A stretch of DNA of 64,000 bases from Pseudomonas sp. sp1636 (GCF_030376615.1 NZ_JARRAB010000006.1:1-64000), one strand, 5' to 3'; shown: positions 37,141-47,544, numbered from the stretch's first letter. Translations and numbers: made by a program. The notes: generated from the letters alone by a model not told the origin.

Positions 37141-37909
37141 CAACCTGAACATCATCACCCTGGTTTCCATCGGCGCCCACCCGAGCTCCGGCCGCCCCCG
37201 CCGCGCCGAGCAGGATGCGCGCGCGGTCGAGCTGGGCCTGCGCCTGGCCGGCGAGCGCTTGCAACTGCTGCACGCCGGCGACCCCCAGGAAGAGGCCCTG
37301 CGCGCCTACCTGGGCATGGGCCTGAGCGAAATGACCGTGCTCGAGCAGCCCAAGCAAGGCGATGCGCTGCCGCTGCTGAGCCACTACCTGAAGGATGCCG
37401 GTGTCCAATTGGTGCTCACCGGCAGCCAGGCGGAAACCGGCGAAGGCTCAGGGCTCCTGCCCTTCCTCCTGGCCGAACAACTGGGCTGGCCCCTGGTGGT
37501 CGGCCTGGCCGCAGTGGAGAAGATCGAGAACGGCATGGCCGAGGTGCTGCAAGCCCTGCCCCGTGGCCAACGCCGTCGCCTGCGGGTGCGCCTGCCGTTT
37601 ATTGCCTGCGTCGACAACGCCGCGCCGGCCGCTCGCCAGAGCGCCTTCGGCCCGGCCCGACGTGGCCAGCTGCAAGGCCACCAGGTGGCCATCGTCGACG
37701 ATAGCCTGCTCGCCGAAGCGCGCTTTCAACCGGCACGGCCGCGACCGAAACGGCTCAAGGTGATCAAGGCCAAGACCGGCGCCGAACGGATGAAAGCGGC
37801 CACCGCGAAAGCCTCTGGCGGCGGTGGCCAGGTGCTCAAGGATGTCTCGCCGCAGGCCGGCGCCGAGGCTATCTTCAAATTACTGCTGGATGAAGGTGTG
37901 CTGCGCTAG
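37130..37909 (+). CDS. etfB: Electron transfer flavoprotein beta subunit
   Basis: This 259-aa beta subunit pairs with the alpha subunit just upstream. It contains the beta-type core (AVELGLRLAGERLQLLHAG, VLTGSQAETGEGSGLLPFLLAEQL, VRLPFIACVDN). The start has AAGGAGG at good spacing and lies inside the end of etfA. The C-terminal third is Lys/Ala-rich and divergent from housekeeping EtfB, as expected for a specialised pair. Confidence 0.92.
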   Translation: MLPNNLNIITLVSIGAHPSSGRPRRAEQDARAVELGLRLAGERLQLLHAGDPQEEALRAYLGMGLSEMTVLEQPKQGDALPLLSHYLKDAGVQLVLTGSQAETGEGSGLLPFLLAEQLGWPLVVGLAAVEKIENGMAEVLQALPRGQRRRLRVRLPFIACVDNAAPAARQSAFGPARRGQLQGHQVAIVDDSLLAEARFQPARPRPKRLKVIKAKTGAERMKAATAKASGGGGQVLKDVSPQAGAEAIFKLLLDEGVLR

Positions 37910-37940
37910 GCGCAGCGCCATATAAAGGGAGAACTCGCCA

Positions 37941-38186
37941 ATGATGCATGCCGATCTGATCGACCAGGAAGACTTCCGCGAACGCCTGGTGGCCCTGGGT
38001 TTCCCCATCCCGCCCGGCGCCAGCGCCGAGCAGGCCTGCGAACAAGCGGTGAGCGGCCTCAACCCGGAGCGGGCACTGGCCCTGCGCCGGCTGGTCGAGC
38101 AACTGCTGGGCGGCAGCGCCACCCTGCTGCCGACCGTGCGCGAGGCGATCTCGCGCACCCTGTTGCCGGCGCTGGTGCCGCGCTAA
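37941..38186 (+). CDS. Small conserved-position protein of unknown function
   Basis: I do not recognise this 81-aa acidic, helical protein. It starts with two Met codons after AAGGGAG, lies 31 bp past etfB and is the last gene of the dimethylglycine operon. It has one Cys, no signal peptide and no membrane segment. Its place suggests a helper of the Dgc/ETF system, such as an assembly or regulatory factor. Confidence 0.7.
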   Translation: MMHADLIDQEDFRERLVALGFPIPPGASAEQACEQAVSGLNPERALALRRLVEQLLGGSATLLPTVREAISRTLLPALVPR

Positions 38187-38250
38187 TCGCAGGAGTGAAG
38201 ACCTCGGGCGCCAGCTCCGGCACTTGTCGTAGCCAGGCGCCCAAGACGCA

Positions 38251-38269
38251 GCCCGGATGCAATCCGGGC
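38251..38269. repeat. Short palindrome GCCCGGAT / ATCCGGGC
   Basis: A perfect 8-bp inverted repeat with a 3-nt loop lies after the dimethylglycine operon. It is related in sequence to the palindrome at 23604-23628. Confidence 0.6.
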
Positions 38270-38295
38270 CACAAAAATGCTGCTCGCTTGGCAAT

Positions 38296-38348
38296 GCTGC
38301 TCGCCCGGCCTAGGCGAACAGCACTGGCGCAGTAGGCCAGCGTTTTTT
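38296..38348 (+). terminator. Likely terminator of the dimethylglycine operon
   Basis: A hairpin (GCTGCTCGCC / GGCGAACAGC, one mismatch) is followed by a short CTGGC / GCCAG stem, then CG and six T residues (38343-38348). The T-run and position between convergent operons support termination of the plus-strand operon. Confidence 0.6.
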
Positions 38349-38412
38349 CACCGGCGCTCGGAGGCTGACTTCAACGCCGCATGGCCGAGCGCAGTCATTT
38401 GCCAACACCCTC

Positions 38413-39150
38413 TCAAAGCGCCAGGCCGACCAGCACCACGCACTCCACCAGTTCCTGCAGGGCGCCGGCGGTATCGCCGGTGGTGCCCTGCAGCCGGCGC
38501 ATCAGCGCCTGGCGCACGCCGAACAGGGTCACCCCGGCCAGCAACAGCGCCGCCAGCCCGCTGGCGCCGAACAGCAGCAGACAGCCGGCCGCCACCGCCA
38601 GCAGCACCGCCTTGGCCGCCGGCCGTGGCAGATGGCTGGCCAGCAGCTGGGCGATGCCGCCCGGGCGCACATAGGGCGTGCCGATGAACAGCGCCAGCAC
38701 GGCGCTACGCCCCAGCAACGGCGCCAGCAGCAACGCCAGCAGCGACCCGCTGTCGAGCAGCGCCAGCAGCGCCGCGCACTTGAGCAGCAGCACCAGCAGC
38801 AGCGCCACCACCCCCATCGGCCCGCAACAGGGATCCTTCATCAGTGCCAGGGTGCGCTCGCGGTCGCCCATCCCGCCGACCCAGGCATCGACGCTGTCGG
38901 CCAGGCCGTCCAGGTGCAGCGCGCCGCTCAGCGCCACCCAGGCGCTCAGCAGCAGCGCCGCCTGGAGCAGCGGCGCGGCGTCGGCCAGCAAGCGCTGCAA
39001 CAGCCACAACAGGCCGCCGAGCAGCAGGCCGACCAGCGGATAGTAGAGCAGCGAGCGGCCCTGCTGCTCGGCCGTCGGCACGCCCGCCAGCCGGATCGGG
39101 ATGCGGGTGAGAAACTGCAGGGCAATCCACAACGGTTGCAGGGCGGACAT
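38413..39150 (-). CDS. cobS: Adenosylcobinamide-GDP ribazoletransferase
   Basis: This integral membrane enzyme joins AdoCbi-GDP to alpha-ribazole (phosphate), the last assembly step of cobalamin (called CobV in the P. denitrificans naming). The 245-aa protein has several transmembrane segments and the CobS hallmark GALHLDGLADSVDAWVGG with acidic metal ligands near residue 80, followed by LALMKDPCCGPMG. It is the last gene of the cobalamin run, 3 bp after cobC. Confidence 0.95.
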   Translation of the reverse strand: MSALQPLWIALQFLTRIPIRLAGVPTAEQQGRSLLYYPLVGLLLGGLLWLLQRLLADAAPLLQAALLLSAWVALSGALHLDGLADSVDAWVGGMGDRERTLALMKDPCCGPMGVVALLLVLLLKCAALLALLDSGSLLALLLAPLLGRSAVLALFIGTPYVRPGGIAQLLASHLPRPAAKAVLLAVAAGCLLLFGASGLAALLLAGVTLFGVRQALMRRLQGTTGDTAGALQELVECVVLVGLAL

Positions 39151-39153
39151 GGC

Positions 39154-39741
39154 TCAACCCTCCCCGTTCAGGCTGCGTTCGTGCAGGGCGGCGGCGCCGA
39201 GGCTCAGGCCGTGCAGCGAGGCATGGGCGACCTCCACCGCCAGCAGTTGGCTGCGCGGCAAGCCGCGGGCGCGCGCCAGCAGCAGGCGGATCACCCCGCC
39301 GTGGCCGACCAGCAGCACGCGGCGGCCGGCATGGCGCTGGCGCAAGCGCTGCAGGGCGGCGTCGATGCGCGCCTCGAAGTGCTGCATCGGCTCGCCTTGC
39401 GGCGGGGTGAAGGCGTAGGGATCGGCCCAGAAACGGCCCAGCTCGGCGGCCTGGTCGTGCATCAGGTCGGCCGCGCTGCGCCCCTCCCAGGCGCCGAAAT
39501 GCAGCTCGCGCAGATCCGCCTCCAGCTGCAGCGGCAGACCCAGGCGGGCCGCCAGCTCTTCGGCGAAGGCGGCGCAGCGGCGCAGCGGCGAACTGACCAG
39601 TGCGTCCCATGGCCCGCCCAGCGCCACGGCGGCACGCATCTGCGCCCAGCCCTCGGCGGTCAAGTCGTCGTCCAGGCTGCCGCGCAAGCCGCCGCCGCGT
39701 TCGGTCACGCCATGGCGCAGCAGATCCAGCTGCACGCTCAT
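39154..39741 (-). CDS. cobC: Alpha-ribazole phosphatase
   Basis: This histidine-phosphatase-family enzyme (195 aa) removes the phosphate from alpha-ribazole-5'-phosphate or adenosylcobalamin phosphate. The catalytic His10 is in LLRHGVTE; the second His is in LVGHGGVIR, and the Glu motif ELHFGAWEG is also present. I start at the ATG overlapping the cobT stop by 4 bp (ATGA); the frame stays open upstream, but that part is antisense-like sequence within cobT. Confidence 0.92.
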   Translation of the reverse strand: MSVQLDLLRHGVTERGGGLRGSLDDDLTAEGWAQMRAAVALGGPWDALVSSPLRRCAAFAEELAARLGLPLQLEADLRELHFGAWEGRSAADLMHDQAAELGRFWADPYAFTPPQGEPMQHFEARIDAALQRLRQRHAGRRVLLVGHGGVIRLLLARARGLPRSQLLAVEVAHASLHGLSLGAAALHERSLNGEG

Positions 39742-40799
39742 CCGCGGCCTTCCTCGACCTGCGCCTCGGCGAAGGTCGCCATGCCGCCGTGCAGCTCGCA
39801 GGCCAGACGCACCAACGGCAGCGCCAGCGCCGCGCCGCTGCCCTCGCCCAGGCGCAGGCCCAGGCCGATCAAAGGCGTAGCCTGCAACAATTCGAGCAAG
39901 GCGACATGGCCGCTCTCGGCGCTGGCATGGGCGAACAGCAACCAGGGCCGGCAGGCCGGGTTCAGGTGCACCGCACAGAGCGCGGCGGCGCTGCAGATGA
40001 AGCCATCGACCAGCGCCGGAATGCCCAGCTGGGCGCAGGCCAGGTAGCTGCCGGTCAGCGCCGCCAGTTCCAGCCCGCCGACCCGGCGCAGCGCCTCGAA
40101 GGGATCGTCCAGGGCCGCGCCATGCAGCGCCAGGCTGCGTTCCAGCACCTCCTGTTTGCGCGCCACGCCGGCCTGATCCAGGCCGGTGCCGCGGCCGACC
40201 AGGCGCGCCGGCGGCAGACCGCTCAGGGCGCAGGCCAGGGCGCTGGCGGCGGTGGTGTTGCCGATGCCCATCTCGCCGGCGAGAAACAGGTCGCAGCCGC
40301 GCCGGCTGGCGCGCTGCAACACTTCGCGGCCGGCCTGCAGGGCGGCCTGGCATTGTTCGGCGGTCATCGCCGCGGTGCGGCTGAAATTGGCGGTGCCGGG
40401 GGCAATCCGCAGGTGGCGCACGCCCGGCAGGTTGAGGCTGAGGTCGACCGTGCCCAGGTCGACCAGCTCGAACGGCAGGCCCTGCACCCTGGCCAGCACG
40501 CTGATGGCCGCGCCGCCGGCGACGAAGGTGCGCAGCATCTGTGCGGTGACGGACTGGGGGAACAGCGAGATGTTTTCCTCGACCACGCCATGGTCGCCGG
40601 CGAACAGGCACAGGCGCGGACGGTCGATCCACGGGCATTCGCGGCCCTGCAGGCTGGCCAGGCGAATCGCCAGTTCCTCCAGTTGGCCGAGCGCGCCGGC
40701 CGGCTTGGTCAGCTGCGCCTGGCGGGCGCGGGCGGCGGCCTCGCTGGCCGCGTCGGGTTGCCGGCAAGGTTGCTGCCACCAGCGTGCATCGTTGTTCAT
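39738..40799 (-). CDS. cobT: Nicotinate-nucleotide:dimethylbenzimidazole phosphoribosyltransferase
   Basis: CobT activates dimethylbenzimidazole (made by BluB) to alpha-ribazole phosphate. The 353-aa protein shows the family segments [38 protein letters not shown] and [12 protein letters not shown], plus the C-terminal [12 protein letters not shown] loop that holds the catalytic Glu. The ATG at 40799 overlaps the cobU stop by 4 bp. Length is normal. Pseudomonas literature also calls it CobU. Confidence 0.95.
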   Translation of the reverse strand: MNNDARWWQQPCRQPDAASEAAARARQAQLTKPAGALGQLEELAIRLASLQGRECPWIDRPRLCLFAGDHGVVEENISLFPQSVTAQMLRTFVAGGAAISVLARVQGLPFELVDLGTVDLSLNLPGVRHLRIAPGTANFSRTAAMTAEQCQAALQAGREVLQRASRRGCDLFLAGEMGIGNTTAASALACALSGLPPARLVGRGTGLDQAGVARKQEVLERSLALHGAALDDPFEALRRVGGLELAALTGSYLACAQLGIPALVDGFICSAAALCAVHLNPACRPWLLFAHASAESGHVALLELLQATPLIGLGLRLGEGSGAALALPLVRLACELHGGMATFAEAQVEEGRG

Positions 40800-41317
40800 A
40801 AGGGGTCTCCCTTCAACAGCATGGGTAAGCCAGCCAGGGTGAAGATCACCCGCTGGCAGCGTTCGGCCAGTGCCTGGTGCAGCCAGCCGGCCTGGTCGAC
40901 GTAACGTCGGCTCAGCTCGCCCAGCGGCACCACGCCGAGCCCGGTCTCGTTGCTGACCAGCAGGATGCGTCCCGGCAGCGTGCCCAGGCACGCCAGCAGG
41001 GCGTCGCGCTCGGCCTCCAGGCGCGCCTGATCGTCGAGTAGTAACAGGTTGCTCAGCCACAGGGTCAGGCAGTCGACCAGCAGGCACTTGTCCGGCGCCG
41101 CCTGTTCGCGCAGCACCCGCGCCAGTTGCAGCGGCTCTTCCAGCAGGCCCCAGTGCGCCGGGCGGCGTTGCTGGTGCTGCTCGATGCGCGCGCTCATCTC
41201 GGCGTCCAGCGCCTGGCCGGTGGCGATATAAGTCACCGCCAGGCCGGACTCGTCGGCCAGCTTCTCGGCCAGGCGGCTCTTGCCGGAACGGGCGCCGCCG
41301 AAGATCAGTTCAATCAT
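40796..41317 (-). CDS. cobU: Adenosylcobinamide kinase / guanylyltransferase
   Basis: This bifunctional 173-aa enzyme (CobP in the other naming) phosphorylates adenosylcobinamide and transfers GMP to it. The P-loop is GGARSGKS (residues 7-14), and the nucleotide-accepting His is probably His48 in [11 protein letters not shown]. The C-terminal segment [11 protein letters not shown] is also typical. It is coupled by ATGA overlap to cobT. A 107-bp gap with a repeat lies between it and cobQ. Confidence 0.95.
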   Translation of the reverse strand: MIELIFGGARSGKSRLAEKLADESGLAVTYIATGQALDAEMSARIEQHQQRRPAHWGLLEEPLQLARVLREQAAPDKCLLVDCLTLWLSNLLLLDDQARLEAERDALLACLGTLPGRILLVSNETGLGVVPLGELSRRYVDQAGWLHQALAERCQRVIFTLAGLPMLLKGDPL

Positions 41318-41346
41318 ATTTAGACTCTTCCAGGGTTCGGGCCAAC

Positions 41347-41428
41347 GTAGGGTGGATCACGCTCCACCGATCCACCATTCCAGCAATAGCGCCGCCAAGG
41401 TGGATGTAAAAGGCGACATCCACCCTAC
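41347..41428. repeat. Inverted repeat at the end of cobQ
   Basis: The arms GTAGGGTGGAT (41347-41357) and ATCCACCCTAC (41418-41428) are perfectly complementary over 11 bp. The right arm overlaps the last codons and stop of cobQ. An internal GGTGGATG copy also occurs. It is the only sizeable gap in the cob run downstream of cobO and resembles the dgcA-dgcB repeat. Confidence 0.75.
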
Positions 41429-42876
41429 AGACCACACAACGCTTGCAACTTCCGGGTATCCAGATGCGCCTCGACCAGATCGGCCAGGCGCTCGATATCG
41501 CGCTCGCGCAGGGCGTGGTAGTCGACCGTCTGCACCTCGCGCAGCCCGGCCCAGCGCAGCAGCGCGCTGCAGGCCTGGCTCGACTCGAACAGGCCATGCA
41601 GGTAGGTGCCGAGCACCTGGCCGTCGGCGCTCAAGGCGCCATCGCAACGGCCGTCATCCAGCTGCACGGCGACCCTCTCCAGGCCAACGCCGCTGCTGAC
41701 CCCGGCATGGATCTCGTAGCCGGACACAGGCGCGTTCTCCAGACACAGGCGGCCGCTGACGTTGCGCAGCTGCTTGTCGGCGGCCAGTTCGGTGGCGAAA
41801 TCGAGCAGGCCGAGGCCCGTGCTGCGCCCCGGTTCGCCTTCCAGGCCGAGCGGGTCGGCGATGCAGCGGCCGAGCATCTGCAGGCCGCCGCAGATGCCGA
41901 GCAGCTTGCCGCCATAGCGCAGGTGCTTGTGAATGGCCGCTTCCCAGCCCTGGGCGCGGAGGAAGGCCAGGTCGGCGCGCACGCTCTTCGAGCCGGGCAG
42001 GATGATCAGGTCGGCAGCCGGGATCGGCTGGCCGGGGCCGACGAACGTCAGCTCCACCTGCGGGTGCAGGCGCAGCGGATCGAAGTCGGTGTGGTTGCTG
42101 ATCCGCGGCAGCACCGGCACCGCCACCCTGAGCGTCTCGGCCGCCTTGACGGTCTGCCGGGTGTCGATGGCGTCCTCGGCCTCCAGGTGGAAATCCATCA
42201 GGTAGGGCAACACCCCCAGTACCGGCTTGCCGGTGCGCGCCTCCAGCCAGTCCAGGCCCGGTTGCAACAGGGCGATATCGCCGCGAAAACGGTTGATCAC
42301 GAAACCCTGGATGCGCGCCTGCTCGCTCTCCGACAGCAACGCCAGGGTGCCGATCAGATGGGCGAACACCCCGCCCTTGTCGATATCGGCGATCAGGATC
42401 ACCGGGCAATCGACCGCCTCGGCGAAGCCCATGTTGGCGATATCGCCGGCGCGCAGGTTGATCTCCGCCGGCGAGCCGGCGCCCTCGACCATCACCACCG
42501 GATAGGCGGCTGACAGGCGCTGGTGCGACTGCAGCACCGCGCTCATCGCCACCTGCTTGTAGTCGTGATAGGCCGCCGCATCCATGCTGGTCAGGGCGCG
42601 GCCATGGATGATCACCTGGGCACCGATGTCGCTGTTGGGCTTGAGCAGCACCGGATTCATGTCGCTGTGCGGCGCCAGCCCGGCGGCCTGGGCCTGCACC
42701 GCCTGGGCGCGGCCGATCTCGCCGCCATCCTGGGTCACGGCCGAGTTGAGCGCCATGTTCTGCGGTTTGAACGGCACCACGGCCACGCCCTGGCGCTTGA
42801 GCCAGCGGCACAGCGCGGTCACCAGGGTGCTCTTGCCGGCGTCGGAGGTGGTGCCCTGCACCATCAAAGTGGTCAT
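41425..42876 (-). CDS. cobQ: Cobyric acid synthase
   Basis: This 483-aa glutamine-dependent enzyme amidates adenosylcobyrinate a,c-diamide at four positions to give cobyric acid. The N-terminal dethiobiotin-synthetase-like domain has [10 protein letters not shown] (residues 8-17), and the C-terminal amidotransferase domain has the nucleophile Cys in GICGGLQML and the His in YLHGLFE. Its last codons lie within an intergenic repeat arm. It overlaps cobD by 4 bp. Confidence 0.95.
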   Translation of the reverse strand: MTTLMVQGTTSDAGKSTLVTALCRWLKRQGVAVVPFKPQNMALNSAVTQDGGEIGRAQAVQAQAAGLAPHSDMNPVLLKPNSDIGAQVIIHGRALTSMDAAAYHDYKQVAMSAVLQSHQRLSAAYPVVMVEGAGSPAEINLRAGDIANMGFAEAVDCPVILIADIDKGGVFAHLIGTLALLSESEQARIQGFVINRFRGDIALLQPGLDWLEARTGKPVLGVLPYLMDFHLEAEDAIDTRQTVKAAETLRVAVPVLPRISNHTDFDPLRLHPQVELTFVGPGQPIPAADLIILPGSKSVRADLAFLRAQGWEAAIHKHLRYGGKLLGICGGLQMLGRCIADPLGLEGEPGRSTGLGLLDFATELAADKQLRNVSGRLCLENAPVSGYEIHAGVSSGVGLERVAVQLDDGRCDGALSADGQVLGTYLHGLFESSQACSALLRWAGLREVQTVDYHALRERDIERLADLVEAHLDTRKLQALCGL

Positions 42877-43865
42877 GCGAACTCCTGGGCGAATAGTTGT
42901 AAAGCCTGCTCCAGGCGCAGCCAGCCCGGCTCGTCGGCGGGCAGGCCGAAACGCAGGCTGGGTGGGCTGGCGAACAGACGGGTGAGGATGCCGTGGCCGG
43001 CGAGAAACTCATGCAACTCGGCCGCCCGCTCGCAGGCGACCCAGTGGAACAGCGCGCAGCCGCCGCTCGGTTGCAGGCCATGCTCGCGCAACAGTTCGCC
43101 GAGGCGCCTGCCGTCGCTCAGCAGGCGCTGGCGCTGCGCCTGCTGGCCGCGCCGGTCGTGCAGCAACGCCGTGGCCACCGCCCGGCTCGGCCCGCTGACG
43201 GTCCAGGGCCCGAGCAGCTCGGCCAACTGCTCGAGCAGCGCCGGCGGCGCCAGGACGAAGCCCAGGCGGATGCCGGCCAGGCCGAAGAACTTGCCGAACG
43301 AACGCAGCACGATCAGCCCCGGCAGCTGGCTGTGCGCCGCCAGGCTGTCCTCGGGGGTGCAGTCGATAAAGGCCTCGTCGACCACCAGCCAACCGCCGCG
43401 CGCGGCCAGGCGGGCGTGCCAGGCGAGCAATTGCGCGGGGGCGAAGCGCCGCCCGGTCGGGTTGTTCGGGTTGACCAGCAGCAGCACGTCGAGGCGCTCC
43501 AACTGCTGCTCGATGTCCGCCGCGTCTATCGTCAGCAACTGGTGGCCCTCGCGCTGCCAGGCCGCCGCGTGTTCGGCATAGGCCGGCGCGAGCAGACCGA
43601 CCCGGGCATGCTGGCGTAGACGCGGCAAGGCCTGGATCGCCGCCTGGGAACCGGCCACCGGCAGCAGGCGGGTCACCCCGTAGTAGTCGCGGGCGGCGCT
43701 TTCCAGGCCGTCGTCCAGCTCGGGCAGGCGCGTCCAGGCCGCCGCGGGAATCGCCGGCAGAGGCCAGCCGTAAGGCGCCAGGCCGGTGGACAGGTCGAGC
43801 CAGTCGCCCAGGGGGATGCCGAAGCGCTGCGCTGCCGCGCGCAGGCGGCCGCCATGTTCAAGCAC
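42873..43865 (-). CDS. cobD: Threonine-phosphate decarboxylase
   Basis: This PLP enzyme makes (R)-1-amino-2-propanol phosphate, the cobalamin linker (called CobC in PAO1). The 330-aa protein is aminotransferase-like: [26 protein letters not shown] and the PLP-Lys region [15 protein letters not shown] use a GTG start at 43865 because GGGAGGT lies 6 bp upstream and the family N-terminus EHGGRL follows; the frame extends further upstream but into cbiB. It overlaps cbiB by 8 bp. Confidence 0.92.
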   Translation of the reverse strand: MLEHGGRLRAAAQRFGIPLGDWLDLSTGLAPYGWPLPAIPAAAWTRLPELDDGLESAARDYYGVTRLLPVAGSQAAIQALPRLRQHARVGLLAPAYAEHAAAWQREGHQLLTIDAADIEQQLERLDVLLLVNPNNPTGRRFAPAQLLAWHARLAARGGWLVVDEAFIDCTPEDSLAAHSQLPGLIVLRSFGKFFGLAGIRLGFVLAPPALLEQLAELLGPWTVSGPSRAVATALLHDRRGQQAQRQRLLSDGRRLGELLREHGLQPSGGCALFHWVACERAAELHEFLAGHGILTRLFASPPSLRFGLPADEPGWLRLEQALQLFAQEFA

Positions 43866-44766
43866 GATATACCTCCCATGACAGCAGCAACGCCAGCCAC
43901 AGCAGCACCCCGGCGTAGACCAGATTGAGCGCCCGTTCGATGTCCTGCGCCTTGGCTTGCGGGCCCTGGCCCAGTTGCGGGCGCTGATGCAGTTCTCCAT
44001 GGTACTCGGCCGCGCCGCCGAGGCTGACGCCCAGGGCGCCGGCACCGGCGGCCATCACCGGACCGGCATTGGGGCTGTCCCACTGCGGCGCCTGCTGCCG
44101 CCAGCAGCGCAACGCCAGGGCAGTCTTGCCGAGCAGCGCATAGCTCAGCGCCACCAGGCGGGCGGGGACATAGTTGAGCGCGTCGTCGATCTTCGCCGCG
44201 GCCCAGCCGAAACGTTCGAAACGCGCATTGCGGTAGCCCCACATGGCGTCCAGGGTATTGCTCAGGCGATACAGCACCACCCCCGGCGCACCGCCGACGA
44301 AGAACCAGAACAAGGCGGCGAACACCGCATCCGAACCGTTTTCCAGCACCGACTCGGTGCCGGCACGGGCCACGCCGCTGGCATCCAGTTCGCGGGTGTT
44401 GCGGCTGACCAGGTAACCGACCCGCACGCGCGCCAGCGGCAAGTCGCCCAGACGCAGGGCCTGGGCCACCGGCAGGGCGTGCTGGCCGAGGCTTTTCAGA
44501 CCGAGGGCGGCATACAGGGCGAGAATCTCCACCGCCCAGCCGAATGCCGAGACCTGGGCCAGCACCCCGGCCAGCAGGGTCAAGGGCAACACCGCCAGGC
44601 ACCAGGCGCTGACGCCATGGCTGCGCCAGCCACGCCCGGCCGGGTTGAGGCGCTGTTCGATACGCTCGGCCAGGCGACCGAAGGCCACCAACGGATGCCA
44701 GCGTTTCGGCTCGCCGAGCACGGCGTCCAGGGCCACCCCGGCCAGCGCACTGAATACCAGGCTCAT
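43858..44766 (-). CDS. cbiB: Adenosylcobinamide-phosphate synthase CbiB
   Basis: This 302-aa membrane protein attaches aminopropanol phosphate to cobyric acid. It begins with the CbiB signature ([24 protein letters not shown]) and has the conserved [35 protein letters not shown] block split across the centre, followed by [14 protein letters not shown]. Several transmembrane helices are visible. It lies between bluB and cobD. PAO1 naming calls it CobD. Confidence 0.94.
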   Translation of the reverse strand: MSLVFSALAGVALDAVLGEPKRWHPLVAFGRLAERIEQRLNPAGRGWRSHGVSAWCLAVLPLTLLAGVLAQVSAFGWAVEILALYAALGLKSLGQHALPVAQALRLGDLPLARVRVGYLVSRNTRELDASGVARAGTESVLENGSDAVFAALFWFFVGGAPGVVLYRLSNTLDAMWGYRNARFERFGWAAAKIDDALNYVPARLVALSYALLGKTALALRCWRQQAPQWDSPNAGPVMAAGAGALGVSLGGAAEYHGELHQRPQLGQGPQAKAQDIERALNLVYAGVLLWLALLLSWEVYRA

Positions 44767-44799
44767 GGCCGAACCTCGCGCAGATTGTTCAACGGCCTG

Positions 44800-45450
44800 C
44801 TAGGCATGTGTCCCCCATTGATCCTCGAACAGCAACTCGCGCAACGGCCGCGGCTCGACCCAGCCCTGTTGCACCAGCATCGGCGCCGGATAGAACTCGG
44901 TCACCGGCCCCAGGCAGAGCACCGCCAGCGGCTTGCTGCCCGGCGGCATGGCCAGCAGTTCGGCCAGGGCTTGAGGTTCGAACAGCGACACCCAGCCGAG
45001 CCCCAGGCCTTCGGCGCGGGCGGCCAGCCAGAGGTTCTGGATGGCGCAGGCCATCGAGGCCAGATCCATTTCCGGCAGGGTGCGCCGGCCGAACACATGG
45101 GCCTCGCGGCCGTCCATCAGGGCCACCACCAGCAATTCGGCGCAGTCGCGGATGCCCTCGACCTTGAGCCGCATGAATTCCTCGCCGCGCTCGCCCAGGG
45201 CCGCGGCGGTGCGCAGCCGCTCCTCTTCCACCAGACCATGGATCGCCTCGCGCAGTGCCGGGCGGCCGATGCGGATAAAACGCCAGGGCTGCATCAGGCC
45301 GACGCTGGGCGCCTGATGCGCCGCCTCGAGCAGGCGCGCCAGCAGCTCGGGGGCCACCTCGCCGCCACAGAAGTGGCGCATGTCGCGCCGCTCGGCGATG
45401 GCCCGATAGACCGCCGCGCGTTCCTCGGCGCTGAAGGCATGCGGATTCAT
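44800..45450 (-). CDS. bluB: 5,6-dimethylbenzimidazole synthase
   Basis: BluB is an O2-dependent, nitroreductase-fold enzyme that cannibalises FMNH2 to make the lower ligand of cobalamin. The 216-aa protein shows RRDMRHFCGGEVAPELL, HQAPSVGLMQPWRFI and LGLGWVSLFEP, all typical. The ATG at 45450 overlaps the cobB stop by 4 bp and gives the usual family length. Its presence means this aerobic strain makes its own lower base. Confidence 0.94.
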   Translation of the reverse strand: MNPHAFSAEERAAVYRAIAERRDMRHFCGGEVAPELLARLLEAAHQAPSVGLMQPWRFIRIGRPALREAIHGLVEEERLRTAAALGERGEEFMRLKVEGIRDCAELLVVALMDGREAHVFGRRTLPEMDLASMACAIQNLWLAARAEGLGLGWVSLFEPQALAELLAMPPGSKPLAVLCLGPVTEFYPAPMLVQQGWVEPRPLRELLFEDQWGTHA

Positions 45451-46754
45451 GGCTGCTCCCCCGGAACGAACAACTGCGCCGCCGCCGACGGGTCGGAGGG
45501 CAGATAGAAGTGGATATAGGAGGCGCTCAGGCGGCCCTGGCGAAAAACCGCCTCGGCCGTGCGCTTGTAGTTCGGGCACTCGCCGCGGGCGATGGGTTCG
45601 AGCGAACTGGTCAACGCCGAATGGTGGAAGCTGTGGCCGCGCAAACGCCCCTCCGGCAATTCGACCTCCTGCAGGGCCAGGGCGGTCAGGCGCGGCTGCA
45701 GGGTCGCCTCGCCTGGCAGCAAGCCGAGCATGCGAGCACTGCTGCCGGCTTGGTCGGTCAGCCGCTCGAACAGGTAGAGCATGCCGCCGCATTCGGCGTG
45801 GATCGGCTTGCCGGCGTCATGGTGGGCGCGGATCGCCGCGGCCATGGCCTGGTTGGCTTCCAGCCGGGCCAGGTGCAGTTCGGGGTAGCCGCCCGGCAGA
45901 TAGAGGCTGTCGACCTCGGGCAACTGGCTGTCGGCCAGCGGCGAGAAGAAGCGCAACTCGGCGCCCAGTTCGCGCAGCAGATCGAGGTTGGCCTGGTAGA
46001 CGAAGGCGAAGGCGGCATCCAGGGCCACGCCGATGCGCACCCCGGCCAGCAGCGGCTCGACCCTGCGCGGTTCGGCCGCGGCGAACTCGACCGCAGGCGG
46101 CAAGGCCACGTCGGCGCTGGCGGCCAGGGCATCGGCCGCCGCGTCCAGGCGCGCATCCAGATCGGCCAACTCCTCGGCCTGGATCAGGCCCAGGTGGCGG
46201 CTGGGCAGCTCCACCGCGGCGCTGCGCGGCAAGGCGCCGTACCAGCGAATCGATTCGGGCAGGGCGTCGCGCAGGATCTCGCCATGCCGCACGCTGCCTA
46301 CTCGGTTGCCGAGCACCCCGGAGAACGGCAGGTCGGGCTGGAAGGTCGCCAGGCCGTGGGCCAGGGCGGCGAAGGTCTGGGCCATGGCCGCGGCGTCGAT
46401 CACCGCCAGCACCGGCACGCCGAACTGGCGCGCCAGGTCGGCGGCCGAGGGCGTGCCGTCGAACAGCCCCATCACCCCTTCGATCAGGATCAGGTCGGCC
46501 TCGCCGGCCGCCTGCCACAACAGCCGGCGGCTCTCGGCCGCGCCGACCATCCACAGGTCCAGCTGGTACACAGGCGCGCCGCTGGCGCGGGCGAGGATCA
46601 TCGGGTCGAGAAAATCCGGTCCGCACTTGAACACCCGCACCCGTTTGCCCTGGCGCGCATGCAGGCGCGCCAGGGCGGCGGTGACCGTGGTCTTGCCCTG
46701 GCCCGAGGCCGGCGCGGCAATCAACAGCGCCGGGCAGTGGCGTGGCGCGCTCAT
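45447..46754 (-). CDS. cobB: Cobyrinic acid a,c-diamide synthase
   Basis: This 435-aa glutamine amidotransferase (CbiA/CobB) amidates the a and c side chains of the corrin ring. The N-terminal ATP-binding domain has APASGQGKTTVT, and the C-terminal domain has the nucleophile Cys in AECGGMLYL and the late His in RGHSFHHSAL. It follows cobO by 52 bp and overlaps bluB by 4 bp. Confidence 0.95.
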   Translation of the reverse strand: MSAPRHCPALLIAAPASGQGKTTVTAALARLHARQGKRVRVFKCGPDFLDPMILARASGAPVYQLDLWMVGAAESRRLLWQAAGEADLILIEGVMGLFDGTPSAADLARQFGVPVLAVIDAAAMAQTFAALAHGLATFQPDLPFSGVLGNRVGSVRHGEILRDALPESIRWYGALPRSAAVELPSRHLGLIQAEELADLDARLDAAADALAASADVALPPAVEFAAAEPRRVEPLLAGVRIGVALDAAFAFVYQANLDLLRELGAELRFFSPLADSQLPEVDSLYLPGGYPELHLARLEANQAMAAAIRAHHDAGKPIHAECGGMLYLFERLTDQAGSSARMLGLLPGEATLQPRLTALALQEVELPEGRLRGHSFHHSALTSSLEPIARGECPNYKRTAEAVFRQGRLSASYIHFYLPSDPSAAAQLFVPGEQP

Positions 46755-46806
46755 GCCGCCCCCCGCCGATCCGGGCTACGGACTACGGATACCCAAAGCA
46801 ACGGCA

Positions 46807-47418
46807 TCAGAACTCCACGCCTTGCTGCGCCTTGACCCCGGCCTTGAACGCATGCTTGACCAGGTTCATCTCGGTGACGGTATCCGCCGCCTCGATCAGC
46901 CCCGGCAAGGCGCCGCGGCCGGTCGCCACCACGTGCTGCAGCAACGGCCGCGCCTCGATGTCGGCGAGCACCGCGTCCAGCTCCAGATAGCCCAATTTCA
47001 GGGCGATATTCAGCTCGTCCAGCACCACCAGGCCGATGGCCGGGTCATTCAGCAGTTGGCGCGCCACCTGCCAGGCTTGCTGGGCTTTTTCGATGTCGCG
47101 CTGGCGATCCTGGGTCTCCCAGGTGAAGCCCTCGCCCATCACGTGGTAACTGACCTCCTCGGGGAAACGGCGGAAAAAGTTCTCCTCGCCGGTGCTGGCC
47201 GCGCCCTTGATAAATTGCACCACCCCCACCTTCATCCCGTGGCCGAGGGCGCGAGCGACCATGCCGAAGGCGCTGCTGCTCTTGCCCTTGCCATTGCCGC
47301 TGTGCACCAGCAGCAGGCCGTACTCGTCCTGGGCCTGGGCGATCTTCTGGTCGATCAGCGCCTTCTTGCGCTCCATGCGCACCTTGTGCCGCGCGTCGCG
47401 TTCGCTCGATTCGCTCAT
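46807..47418 (-). CDS. cobO: Cob(I)yrinic acid a,c-diamide adenosyltransferase
   Basis: This 203-aa CobA/CobO-type enzyme adds the adenosyl ligand to reduced corrinoids. The atypical P-loop HSGNGKGKSSSAFG is near residue 40, and VLDELNIALKLGY and FVATGRGA-like C-terminal segments are typical. It is the first biosynthetic gene after btuB, with a 126-bp gap between them, so it may be co-transcribed with btuB under the riboswitch. Confidence 0.95.
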   Translation of the reverse strand: MSESSERDARHKVRMERKKALIDQKIAQAQDEYGLLLVHSGNGKGKSSSAFGMVARALGHGMKVGVVQFIKGAASTGEENFFRRFPEEVSYHVMGEGFTWETQDRQRDIEKAQQAWQVARQLLNDPAIGLVVLDELNIALKLGYLELDAVLADIEARPLLQHVVATGRGALPGLIEAADTVTEMNLVKHAFKAGVKAQQGVEF

Positions 47419-47544
47419 TACTTCACCTCCAGTTGCGGTTGCGCACCCAGCCGGGAGCGGGCGCCGATATAAACAATGGCCGCCAGGCCGACAAGCGCCA
47501 GGCGACCCAGGTAACGCGAATCATATTCGCCGAGCGGGCCAGGC

